Positions 54,921 to 62,906 of a stretch of 64,000 bases of DNA are shown here, piece after piece. The notes beneath the pieces were generated by a model. The model worked only from the letters and a program-made list of their open reading frames with translations, made no database searches and was not told the DNA's origin. The DNA lies in the NCBI GenBank assembly GCA_020636915.1, contig JACJWV010000018.1, forward strand, positions 1 to 64,000, written 5' to 3'. A program made the translations under genes and the position numbers. Source of the DNA: Nocardioides sp. (GTDB lineage Bacteria > Actinomycetota > Actinomycetes > Propionibacteriales > Nocardioidaceae). Each line of letters begins with the position of its first letter. Position 1 is the first letter of the stretch.

Positions 54921-55412
54921 TCAGCCCGCCGTCGCCGACCGGGCCAGCTCCGCCTGCAGGCGCGACAGCACCGACGGCGGCACCAGCGCGGAGACGTCTC
55001 CCCCGAGCGAGGCGACCTCCTTGACCAGGCTCGAGGAGATGTAGCCCAGCGCGGCGTTGGTCGGGATGAACACGGTCTCCACGCCCGTGAGGTGGGAGTT
55101 CATCTGGGCCATCGGCAGCTCGAACTCGTAGTCGTTGCCGCCGCGCAGGCCCTTGACGATCGCCTGCGCGTCGATCTCGCGGCAGAAGTCGACGATCAGC
55201 CCGCTGAAGCCCATCACGGTGACGTTGGGGAGGTCGGCGCAGACCTCGCGCAGCATCTCCAGGCGCGCCGCCGGGTCGAAGAGTCGCGACTTGGACGGGT
55301 TGGTCCCGGTCGCGACGACGAGCTCGTCGAAGATCCCGGCCGCCCGACGGAAGATGTCGAGATGACCGTTGGTCACCGGGTCGAACGATCCGGGGCACAC
55401 GGCGCGGGTCAT
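54921..55412 (-). CDS. coaD: Phosphopantetheine adenylyltransferase
   Basis: 163 residues. Nucleotidyltransferase fold for the penultimate CoA step: VCPGSFDPVTNGHLDIFRRA contains the H-x-x-H-like T/HxGH motif, and the C-terminal LGYISSSLVKEVASLGGDVS is the second conserved block (ISSSLVKE). The ATG at 55412 directly precedes the family start. It lies nine bases after rsmD and is co-transcribed with it, as is common. Confidence 0.96.
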   Translation of the reverse strand: MTRAVCPGSFDPVTNGHLDIFRRAAGIFDELVVATGTNPSKSRLFDPAARLEMLREVCADLPNVTVMGFSGLIVDFCREIDAQAIVKGLRGGNDYEFELPMAQMNSHLTGVETVFIPTNAALGYISSSLVKEVASLGGDVSALVPPSVLSRLQAELARSATAG

Positions 55413-55421
55413 GGCCGGAGG

Positions 55422-55994
55422 CTACCGCGTTCCCGGGACCAACTCGGCGTACCAGAGGGTCGTCTCGCCGTAGCGCTTCTCCCGCTCGCGCTCGATCTCC
55501 GGCGGCCACGGTGGCTCGGGACTGCGCGAGGAGCGCTCCACGACGACCATCGCCCCCGGCACCAGCCACTGGCGCGACCCGAGCAGGGCGAGATCCTCCC
55601 CGACCGCGGCGTCGGCAATGGGGTACGGCGGGTCGAGGAACACGACGTCGTACGGCGCGGCCGGGGGGCGGCCCAGCGTCCCCGCCACCGGGGCGCACAC
55701 CACGTCGGCCTTCGTGAAGCCGAGCGTCCGGGCGTTCTCGGCGATCAGGGCCGCGGTCCGGCGGTCGGACTCGACCATCGTCACGACACCCGCGCCTCGC
55801 GACCACGCCTCGAGCCCGACGGCCCCCGAGCCGGCGTACAGGTCGAGGAAGCGGAGGCCGTGCAGCGAGCCGCACCACGACTCGACCGCCGAGAACAGCG
55901 CCTCGCGAACGCGGTCGCTCGTGGGCCGGGTCGCCGCTCCGCGCGGCGTCGCGATCCGGCGGCCGCCGGCGGTGCCGCCGATGATGCGGGTCAC
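55422..55994 (-). CDS. rsmD: 16S rRNA (guanine966-N2)-methyltransferase RsmD
   Basis: 190 residues. SAM-binding block FLDLYAGSGAVGLEAWSRGA and the catalytic NPPY-like VFLDPPYPI. The N-terminus TRIIGGTAGGRRIATPRG and TSDRVREALFSAVESW are typical of RsmD. It methylates G966 in the 30S head. It starts at GTG 55994 and lies 16 bases downstream of recG. Confidence 0.95.
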   Translation of the reverse strand: MTRIIGGTAGGRRIATPRGAATRPTSDRVREALFSAVESWCGSLHGLRFLDLYAGSGAVGLEAWSRGAGVVTMVESDRRTAALIAENARTLGFTKADVVCAPVAGTLGRPPAAPYDVVFLDPPYPIADAAVGEDLALLGSRQWLVPGAMVVVERSSRSPEPPWPPEIEREREKRYGETTLWYAELVPGTR

Positions 55995-56010
55995 GCCCGC
56001 TCCCCCTCGG

Positions 56011-58248
56011 TCACGACTTCTCCATGAAGTCGGACGCGACCGACTCCTCCATCCGAGCGACCTCGCCGGCCAGCTCCGGGGCCCGGCGGAGCGCCGGGTC
56101 GGCGTCCAGCAGGGCGTTGGCCGCCTCTCTCGCCTGCACGATGGTCTTCTCGTCGCGCAGCACCCGGAGGTTCTGCAGGCCGGAGCGGAAGCCGGACTGC
56201 GACTTGCCCAGCACGTCGCCCTCGCGCCGCTGCTCGAGGTCGACCCGGCTCAGCTCGAAGCCGTCGGTCGTCGCCGCGACGGCGTCGAGGCGCTCGCGCG
56301 ACGGCATGCCGGCCTCGGCGCGCGTGACGAGGAGGCACAGGCCGGGGAACCCGCCCCGCCCGACCCGGCCACGCAGCTGGTGGAGCTGGGAGACCCCGAA
56401 CCGCTCGGCGTCGAGCAGCACCATCGCGGTCGCGTTCGCGACGTCGACCCCGACCTCGATCACCGTCGTCGCGACGAGCACGTCGACCTCACCGCCGGCG
56501 AACGCGCGCATCACCCGGTCCTTGTCGTCCGGCGTCATGCGTCCGTGCAGCATCTCCACCCGCAGCCCGGCGAGCGGACCGTCGGAGAGCTGGGCGGCGA
56601 CCTCCTCGACGGCGGCGAGGCCGCCGGCGGGTCGCTCCGCCTGCACGGCGTTGCCGTCCTCGTCGAGCTCGACCGGGTCGCTCTCGCCCTGCTCGGGCTC
56701 GTCGCCGGTGATGCGGGGGCAGACGACGTACACCTGGTGGCCCTTGCCGACCTCCTCGCGCACGCGCTCCCAGACCCGGTCGAACCAGCCGGGGTGCTCG
56801 GCCAGGGGGACGACGCTGGTCTGGATCGGCGCCCGCCCGGCGGGCAGCTCGGTCAGGGTCGAGGTCTCGAGGTCGCCGAAGACCGTCATCGCCACGGTGC
56901 GTGGGATCGGCGTCGCGGTCATGACCAGGACGTGCGGTGGCGTGCCGGCCTTGTCGGTGAGCGCGGCCCGCTGCTCGACGCCGAACCGGTGCTGCTCGTC
57001 GACGACGACCAGGCCGAGGTCGGCGAAGACCACCTTCTCCTCGAGCAGCGCGTGGGTGCCGACCACGATCCCGGCCTCCCCCGTGGCGATGCGCGACATC
57101 GGGGCCGTCCGCTGCGCCTTGGTCATCGACCCGGTGAGCAGCTCGACGTTGGTCGCCTCGCTCGCGCCGCCGAGCATGCCACCGGCGGCGAGGTCACCGA
57201 GGAGCGCGGTGATCGAGCGGTGGTGTTGCTGAGCGAGCACCTCGGTCGGCGCGAGCAGCGCCGCCTGGCCGCCCGAGTCCACGACCCGCAGCATCGCGCG
57301 CAGGGCGACCAGGGTCTTGCCGGAGCCGACCTCACCCTGAAGGAGCCGGTTCATCGGGTGCGGCTGCGCGAGGTCGAGGTCGACCTGGGCGCCGACCTCG
57401 CGCTGGCCGGCGGTCAGCTCGAACGGCAGGCCCGCGTCGAACGCCGCGAGCAGGCCGCCCTGGTCACCCGTGCGGGCCTGGGCGCCCATCGCGCGCACCG
57501 CCCGGCGACGGCGGGCGAGCACCAGCTGGGTGACCAGGGCCTCCTCGAAGCGGAACCGGCGCTGGGCGCGGGAGATCTGGGACCACTCCCGCGGGGTGTG
57601 GATCCACTCGAGCGCGGTGCGCACGTCGACGAGGTCGTAGGACGCGCGCACCTCCTCGGGCAGCGGGTCCGGGAACTCGTCGAGCACGGTCAGCGCGAAC
57701 GCCACGGCGCGCTGGATGTCCCAGCTGTCGACGTCCTTGGTCAACGGGTAGATCGGGTAGTACTCGTGGATCGCGTCGAGGGAGAGCTGCGCCGCGTCCT
57801 CCCCGGGGTCGCCGAACAACACCATCTGGGGGTTGGTCAGCTGCCACTGCCCGCGGAACGACCTGACCTTGCCGACGAACACGCCCCGGCGGCCCGCGGC
57901 GAGGCGGCGCGCGTTCCACGCCGCCACCCGCTCGGTCTTCGCGAAGAAGGTCATCGTCAGCCACGGTCCGTCGGCCTCGAGGACCGTCTCGACGCGGTAC
58001 GCCGTGCGGCCGCTGCGCCGGTCGCGGTAGGTCTTGATCTCCGAACCGACGATCCGGCCCGAGAGCGTCAGGACCTGGCCCTCGCGGAGCTCCTCGACGC
58101 GGGTGAGCTCGCCGGTCTTGATGTAACGGCGCGGGAAGTGGTGCAGCAGGTCGTCGACGGTGCGCAGGCCGAGCCGCTCCTCGATGCCCTTGCGCTTCTT
58201 GGCGTTGTCACCCAGGACGGCGACGACGGACGAGTCGAGCCCGATCAC
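56011..58248 (-). CDS. recG: ATP-dependent DNA helicase RecG
   Basis: 745 residues. An N-terminal wedge (OB-fold) domain is followed by two RecA-like motors: Walker A LLQGEVGSGKTLVALRAM near residue 305, Walker B LVVVDEQHRFGVEQR, MTATPIPRTVAMT, and motif VI QLHQLRGRVGRGGFPGLCLL. RecG regresses stalled forks and migrates Holliday junctions. It starts at GTG 58248. The C-terminal end is not truncated. Adjacent to the DAK2 gene as in other actinobacteria. Confidence 0.96.
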   Translation of the reverse strand: MIGLDSSVVAVLGDNAKKRKGIEERLGLRTVDDLLHHFPRRYIKTGELTRVEELREGQVLTLSGRIVGSEIKTYRDRRSGRTAYRVETVLEADGPWLTMTFFAKTERVAAWNARRLAAGRRGVFVGKVRSFRGQWQLTNPQMVLFGDPGEDAAQLSLDAIHEYYPIYPLTKDVDSWDIQRAVAFALTVLDEFPDPLPEEVRASYDLVDVRTALEWIHTPREWSQISRAQRRFRFEEALVTQLVLARRRRAVRAMGAQARTGDQGGLLAAFDAGLPFELTAGQREVGAQVDLDLAQPHPMNRLLQGEVGSGKTLVALRAMLRVVDSGGQAALLAPTEVLAQQHHRSITALLGDLAAGGMLGGASEATNVELLTGSMTKAQRTAPMSRIATGEAGIVVGTHALLEEKVVFADLGLVVVDEQHRFGVEQRAALTDKAGTPPHVLVMTATPIPRTVAMTVFGDLETSTLTELPAGRAPIQTSVVPLAEHPGWFDRVWERVREEVGKGHQVYVVCPRITGDEPEQGESDPVELDEDGNAVQAERPAGGLAAVEEVAAQLSDGPLAGLRVEMLHGRMTPDDKDRVMRAFAGGEVDVLVATTVIEVGVDVANATAMVLLDAERFGVSQLHQLRGRVGRGGFPGLCLLVTRAEAGMPSRERLDAVAATTDGFELSRVDLEQRREGDVLGKSQSGFRSGLQNLRVLRDEKTIVQAREAANALLDADPALRRAPELAGEVARMEESVASDFMEKS

Positions 58249-58323
58249 CGGGGTCCTCTCATGGCCGTCCCCCGCACGCCTGCCTCCTCATGCCCGTCTC
58301 CTCACGCAGGTCTCTCACGCCCG

Positions 58324-59988
58324 TCACTCGACGGACACCAGGAGCGGGTAGCGCTCCTGGCCCCCGTCGTACACCACGACGTCGACAACGGGGTGGTGCT
58401 GCTCGACGTACCCGGCGCACCGCGTCGCCAGCGACCCCTCCGGGTCGTCGGCGCCCGCGACGACCGTGACCAGCTCGCCGCCACCGGCCAGCAGCCGGTC
58501 CAGGACGTCGGTGGCCACCGTGAACAGGTCCGAACCGACCACGACGAAGTCGCCCGCGATGACGCCGAGCACGTCGCCGGGCTCGCACGGCCCGGCCATC
58601 GTCATCGCCTGCTTCGCGGCGACCGTCACCGCGCCCTGACGCGCGGACCGCGCCGTCGAGGTCATCTCCAGGACGTCCTGGTCGAAGACCCGGCCCGGCT
58701 CGTGCACGGCGATCGCGGCGAGGCCGGTGACCTGGGCGTGGGTCGGGATCACGGCCACCCGCACCGCGCCGTCGGAATCGGCCTCCGCCGTCCGGGCCGC
58801 GATCTGGGCGACGCGCACCGTGTCCTGGTCGTTCGGGAGCACGATCACCTCGGCCGCGCCGGACGCCGTGATCGCCTCGAGCAGCTGGCCGGTGGAGGGC
58901 CGCCGCCCGGGACCACCCGGTACGACGACGGCGCCGGCCTCCTCGAACAGGCCGGCCAGCCCGGGCCCGGCGGCGACGGCGACGACGCGTCGGCCGGTGC
59001 GGGCGGGGGCGCGGTGCCGCAGCTCGGCGAGCTGCTCGGCGAAGTGGGTGACGCGCACCCGGTGCGGGCGCCCGGCGGCGATGCCGGCCTCGATGGCGGC
59101 ACCGACGTCGTCCACGTGGACGTGGACGTTCCAGAGGCCGTCGCCGCCCACGACGACCAAGGAGTCGCCGAGTCCCGCGAGCGCGTCCCGGAGCGCCTCG
59201 ACCGCCGCGTCCTCGGCGTCGAGGAGGTACATGACCTCGTAGGCCGGGCCGCTGGGGTCGAGGTCGCCCACGTTGGTGGGCGGGATCGCCGGGACGGGGA
59301 TGTGGTGGCGGACCCGCGGCTCGGTCACCGAGATCGGGTGCCGCCCGGTGAGCACGGTCTCCGCGGCGTCCAGGATGACGCTGATCCCGCGACCACCGGC
59401 GTCGACCACACCCGCGTGCATCAGCACGGGGAGCTGCTCGGGGGTCCGGGCCAGTGCCTCGCGGGCGGCCGCGGCCGCCGCCGAGAAGACGTCCCGGGCG
59501 CGGGTGCCGGCGCCCTTGGCCGCCTCCGCTGCGGCCTCGGCCGCGGCGCGCGCGACGGTGAGCATGGTGCCCTCCACCGGGACACCGACCGCGGCGTAGC
59601 TGGCGTCGGAGGCGCGCCGCAGGGCGTCCGCCATCACGTGGGCGTTGCGCTCCTCCGGCCCGGACCGGGCGATCCGCCGGGCGACGGCGCCGAGCATCTC
59701 GGACAGGATCACCCCCGAGTTGCCGCGAGCGCCCAGCAGCGCCCCGCGACCGAGGGCCTCGAGCGCGGCGGCCAGGTCGCCGTCCGGGTCGCCGTCCGCC
59801 GCCTCCCGCACGGCGTCGCGCGCCGCGGAGACGGTCAGGTACATGTTCGTCCCCGTGTCGCCGTCCGGGACCGGGTAGATGTTGAGGGCGTCGATCTCCT
59901 CGCGGGCGTCCGCCAGCGCGTCCACGGCCACGTCGACGAACCGCAGCACGACCCCGAGCGTGATGCGACCGCTGCCCGGAGTTTCCAT
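58324..59988 (-). CDS. DAK2-domain protein, FakA-like fatty acid kinase
   Basis: 554 residues. N-terminal DAK2 (DhaL-like) domain: IDALNIYPVPDGDTGTNMYL and ALLGARGNSGVILSEMLGAV bind the nucleotide and two Mg ions. The C-terminal region resembles the FakA middle and end domains, which phosphorylate a fatty acid held by a FakB (DegV-like) partner. No FakB gene is in the window. The order DAK2-recG-rsmD-coaD is conserved. It is divergent from rpmB across a 164-base spacer. Confidence 0.88.
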   Translation of the reverse strand: METPGSGRITLGVVLRFVDVAVDALADAREEIDALNIYPVPDGDTGTNMYLTVSAARDAVREAADGDPDGDLAAALEALGRGALLGARGNSGVILSEMLGAVARRIARSGPEERNAHVMADALRRASDASYAAVGVPVEGTMLTVARAAAEAAAEAAKGAGTRARDVFSAAAAAAREALARTPEQLPVLMHAGVVDAGGRGISVILDAAETVLTGRHPISVTEPRVRHHIPVPAIPPTNVGDLDPSGPAYEVMYLLDAEDAAVEALRDALAGLGDSLVVVGGDGLWNVHVHVDDVGAAIEAGIAAGRPHRVRVTHFAEQLAELRHRAPARTGRRVVAVAAGPGLAGLFEEAGAVVVPGGPGRRPSTGQLLEAITASGAAEVIVLPNDQDTVRVAQIAARTAEADSDGAVRVAVIPTHAQVTGLAAIAVHEPGRVFDQDVLEMTSTARSARQGAVTVAAKQAMTMAGPCEPGDVLGVIAGDFVVVGSDLFTVATDVLDRLLAGGGELVTVVAGADDPEGSLATRCAGYVEQHHPVVDVVVYDGGQERYPLLVSVE

Positions 59989-60152
59989 CGCCGTCCTCGA
60001 TCGGGGAGACTGCTGTGGAGATGAGTGCCACAGGCTAATCGGTCCGGCACGATTTCCGCCGTGCCGGGGTGGTCGGATACCCTAGTGCGGTTGCCCGCCG
60101 CCCGCGGCCGGGCCCTCCCACGTCAAGCAATCCCGATCCACAGGAGTTCACG

Positions 60153-60338
60153 GTGGCTGCCGTCTGCGACATCTGCGCCAAGAAGCCGACCTTTGGCAAC
60201 AACCGGCCCTGGTCCCGCAAGATCACGAAGCGCCGCTTCGACCCCAACATCCAGCGCGTCCGCGCCACCGTCAACGGCACCCCGAAGCGCCTCAACGTGT
60301 GCACCGGCTGCCTCAAGGCCGGCAAGGTCACCCGCTGA
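60153..60338 (+). CDS. rpmB: 50S ribosomal protein L28 (zinc-binding form)
   Basis: 61 residues. VAAVCDICAKKPTFGNNRPW and RRFDPNIQRVRATVNGTPKR, with two C-x-x-C pairs (CDIC and CTGC) forming the zinc site. The GTG at 60153 follows CAGGAGT. Upstream, GATACCCTAG near 60077-60086 is a possible -10 in the divergent spacer with the DAK2 gene. A strong hairpin terminates it. Confidence 0.96.
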   Translation: MAAVCDICAKKPTFGNNRPWSRKITKRRFDPNIQRVRATVNGTPKRLNVCTGCLKAGKVTR

Positions 60339-60357
60339 CCTGACGCGCACCTCCGCA

Positions 60358-60385
60358 CGAGCCCCGACCTCCCGGTCGGGGCTCG
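60358..60385 (+). terminator. rpmB terminator
   Basis: CGAGCCCCGACC (60358-60369) and GGTCGGGGCTCG (60374-60385) form a perfect 12-bp stem with a TCCC loop, 19 bases after the rpmB stop. A short ATTT follows. Confidence 0.85.
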
Positions 60386-60394
60386 CCGCATTTC

Positions 60395-60630
60395 CCGCCG
60401 AGTCGGCGCATCTTGCCCGCGTAGGACCGCCGAGTCGGCGCATCTTGCCCGCGTAGGACCGCCGAGTCGGCGCATCTTGCTCGCCCCAGATCGCCGAGTC
60501 GGCGTGTTGTGGTCACCTGTCCACAGCCGCTGTGCGAGAACCCGGGCACTACGCGCCGACTCGGGCCTCCTCAGCGGGCACAACGCGCCGACTCGGGCCT
60601 CCTCAGCGGGCACAACGCGCCGAGTCGGCC
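60395..60630. repeat. Two inverted arrays of a 32-bp palindrome-cored repeat
   Basis: Left array: three 32-bp units at 60395, 60427 and 60459 plus a diverged fourth core at 60491, each with the palindrome CGCCGAGTCGGCG; units one and two are identical. Right array: 32-bp units at 60551 and 60583 plus a partial third ending at the thiL stop codon, in the opposite orientation (CGCCGACTCGG), about 24 of 32 positions matching the left unit's complement. A 39-base centre contains CTGTCCACA. It lies between convergent rpmB and thiL. Confidence 0.85.
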
Positions 60631-61580
60631 TAGAAGTGGGTCCAGCCGGTGGGGCCGTCGTAGGCGGCACCGTCGACGGTGACGCCCGCGCCGGCGGCGA
60701 CCTCCCCGATGACCGCCCAGCCGGCCGGCACCGAGGCGACGTCCTCGAACGTGGCGAGCAGGGCGTGGTCGTCACCCCCGCCGAGCAGGAACTGGAGCGG
60801 GTCGGCGTTCAGGGCCGCGCCGACCGCGTGCAGGGGCTCGGGCACCTCGAACGCCGCGGCGTGCACGTCGATCGCGACGCCGGAGTCCGCAGCGAGGTGC
60901 CCCGCGTCGGCGAGCAGGCCGTCGGAGACATCGATCATCGCGGTGGCGCCGGCCTCCGCGGCGACGGGCCCGGCCTCGTACGGCGGCTCGGGGCGCCGGT
61001 AGGCCTCCACCAGCACCCGCGGCGACCGGAAGCCTCGGCCCAGCACCGCGAGCCCCCCAGCAGCCCAGCCCTGGCGGCCGGTGAGCGCGAGGACGTCGCC
61101 CGGGTGGGCCCCCGAGCGCAGGACGGGCGCCTGAGTGCAGGCACCGAGCACGGTGACGGCGACGACCACCTCGTCCGCGCGAGCGAGGTCCCCGCCGACG
61201 ACGGACGCCCCCACGAGGGCGCACTCGTCGGCGAAACCGCGAGCGAAGTCCAGCGCCCACTGCGCCGGCAGGTCGCCCGGCGCCGCCAGGCCGATGGTCA
61301 GGGAGGTCGCCCGGCCGCCCATGGCGTTGACGTCGGAGAGGTTCTGGGCGGCCGCCCGGTGCCCGACGTCCTCGGCCGAGGCCCAGTCGCGACGGAAGTG
61401 CCGGCCCTCGACGATCAGGTCCGTCGAGACCACCACGTGGCCGGTGCGCACCCGCAGGACCGCGGCGTCGTCGCCGGGGCCGACCAGCACCTGCTCACCC
61501 TGGGGGAACAGCCCGACGAGCTCGGCGATCAGTCCGAACTCGCCCACGTCGGCGAGGGTGGCGTCAGGGGGGATCGGCAT
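60630..61580 (-). CDS. thiL: Thiamine-monophosphate kinase
   Basis: 316 residues. PurM-like ATP-binding enzyme that makes thiamine diphosphate: LVGPGDDAAVLRVRTGHVVV, STDLIVEGRHFRRDW, QNLSDVNAMGG, and MIDVSDGLLADAGHLAADSG. The C-terminal LLGGGDDHALL is the late conserved block. The ATG at 61580 is chosen; longer in-frame readings pass through the promoter of the divergent Lrp-domain gene. The stop codon abuts the last repeat of the inverted array. Confidence 0.94.
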   Translation of the reverse strand: MPIPPDATLADVGEFGLIAELVGLFPQGEQVLVGPGDDAAVLRVRTGHVVVSTDLIVEGRHFRRDWASAEDVGHRAAAQNLSDVNAMGGRATSLTIGLAAPGDLPAQWALDFARGFADECALVGASVVGGDLARADEVVVAVTVLGACTQAPVLRSGAHPGDVLALTGRQGWAAGGLAVLGRGFRSPRVLVEAYRRPEPPYEAGPVAAEAGATAMIDVSDGLLADAGHLAADSGVAIDVHAAAFEVPEPLHAVGAALNADPLQFLLGGGDDHALLATFEDVASVPAGWAVIGEVAAGAGVTVDGAAYDGPTGWTHF

Positions 61581-61705
61581 GGGCCCATCCCACCAGATCG
61601 ACCGGTCCCCGAGGCAGGTGGCCGCCCTACCGGCGCCTGTGACCGCACGGTAGGTTGACGCACGACACAGCCGCAGCACGCAGCCCACAGACGAGGGAGA
61701 GCCCG

Positions 61706-61942
61706 ATGGTCGTCCAGGCGTACATCCTGATCCAGACCGATGTCGGCAAGGCCGCCGAGGTCGCCGCCGCCATCGCCCAGGTCAAGGGCGTGACCCTGGC
61801 CGAGGACGTCACCGGCCCCTACGACGTCATCGTCCGCGCCGAGGCGCGCAACGTCGACGAGCTCGGCAAGCTGGTGGTCTCCAAAGTGCAGAATCTCGAC
61901 GGCATCACCCGCACGCTGACGTGCCCGGTCGTGCACATCTGA
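61706..61942 (+). CDS. Stand-alone Lrp/AsnC ligand-binding (RAM) domain protein
   Basis: 78 residues. Only the ligand domain of Lrp regulators is present (VVQAYILIQTDVGKAAEVAA, then a VKGVTLAEDVTGPYDVIVRA segment); the DNA-binding half is absent. Such short proteins may bind amino acids and modulate full-length Lrp partners. GAGGGAGA precedes the ATG. The stop lies one base before the DUF3515 start, so the two are co-translated. Confidence 0.9.
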   Translation: MVVQAYILIQTDVGKAAEVAAAIAQVKGVTLAEDVTGPYDVIVRAEARNVDELGKLVVSKVQNLDGITRTLTCPVVHI

Positions 61943-61943
61943 G

Positions 61944-62462
61944 GTGCCCGACGCCGCACGCCGACGACGCCCCGTGTCCGCCCGGACGCGGGGCGTCGTC
62001 GCGTGCGTCCTCCTCCTGGTGCTCGCCGGCTGCTCCTCCGATCCGCCCGAGATCGACGCACCCGACCTGTCGGCCGCCGACGCCGCCGCGTGCCGGGACC
62101 TGGTCGACGCCCTGCCCGACACGCTCGCGGGACAGGACCGCGTCGACGTCACCGGCGAGACGTCGTACGGCGCCGCGTGGGGCGACCCGGCGATCGTCCT
62201 GACCTGCGGGGTCGACGAGCCCGAGGCCTTCACCGACAGCTCGACGTGCGTGCAGATGGACACCACGGGGTGGTTCGTGCCCGACGACGTCCTGCTCTCC
62301 GACGACGACAGCCTCGACGTGACCACGACCGAGATGAACTACCGGCCACGCGTGGAGCTGTTCGTGCCCGGGGACTACCGGCCGGAGGGGTTCACGAACT
62401 CGATCGGGGCGATCGGGCCGTTGGTCCAGCAGCACCTGAAGAGGGTCGGCCGCTGCCACTGA
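61944..62462 (+). CDS. DUF3515 family lipoprotein
   Basis: 172 residues. A basic start and hydrophobic helix end in the lipobox VLLLVLAGCSSDP, predicting lipid attachment at Cys and export to the outer face of the membrane. The exported part has paired cysteines (AACRDLVDAL, VLTCGVDE, STCVQM and the final GRCH) and matches the DUF3515 pattern found between ddl and thiL in actinobacteria. Function unknown; an envelope role is implied by location. Confidence 0.85.
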   Translation: MPDAARRRRPVSARTRGVVACVLLLVLAGCSSDPPEIDAPDLSAADAAACRDLVDALPDTLAGQDRVDVTGETSYGAAWGDPAIVLTCGVDEPEAFTDSSTCVQMDTTGWFVPDDVLLSDDDSLDVTTTEMNYRPRVELFVPGDYRPEGFTNSIGAIGPLVQQHLKRVGRCH

Positions 62463-62492
62463 CGGGCCGCCGGGCGATGGCGACCAGGACCG

Positions 62493-62858
62493 TCAGTCGA
62501 CCGGCCGGAATCCGGAGCACAGGACGCGCAGGTAGCCGATCCGGTCACCCTCGGCGCGGTAGTAGGCCTGCTGCGCCACCGCGTGGGGGCCGTCCGGGGT
62601 GGTGATGCGGAGCCGGTACGAGACGTGCTGCGTGTCGGCGACGGGCGCGCTCTCGACGACCTCCACCAGGTCGTCCACGTGATCCTGCGGCTCGAACCAC
62701 TGGGCCAGCACCGTGACCAGCTCGTCGGGCGTGGAGCCCTCCCAGAGCCGACCCGGGGTGAGGCCCTTGAAGTCGACGTCGTCCGCGACGAGGGCGCGCA
62801 CTGCGGCCGGGTCCTTGGCGGCGACCGCGGCCGCGAAACGTGCGCCGAGACTGGTCAT
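62493..62858 (-). CDS. SnoaL/NTF2-like small protein
   Basis: 121 residues in a single alpha+beta cone fold: FAAAVAAKDPAAVRALVADD and DDVDFKGLTPGRLWEGSTPD, then a strand block VSYRLRITTPDGPHAVAQQA. SnoaL-like proteins bind small hydrophobic ligands or act as isomerases, but no catalytic residues can be assigned. Start at ATG 62858 or GTG 62864. It lies between DUF3515 (plus) and ddl (minus). Confidence 0.75.
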   Translation of the reverse strand: MTSLGARFAAAVAAKDPAAVRALVADDVDFKGLTPGRLWEGSTPDELVTVLAQWFEPQDHVDDLVEVVESAPVADTQHVSYRLRITTPDGPHAVAQQAYYRAEGDRIGYLRVLCSGFRPVD

Positions 62859-62906
62859 GGGCACAGCATGCCCTCCGCAGGGCGCCGTCGCCAGCGTCGG
62901 GAGGCC

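Noticed and set aside
55618..60024. A 1,468-codon open frame antisense to rsmD, recG and the DAK2 gene
   Set aside because: It mirrors three well-supported genes on the other strand, is rich in Arg, Gly, Val and Asp as expected for a GC-rich shadow frame, and has no domain pattern.
60395..60630. CRISPR array
   Set aside because: The 32-bp units are contiguous with no unique spacers, the orientation reverses midway, and no cas genes are near.
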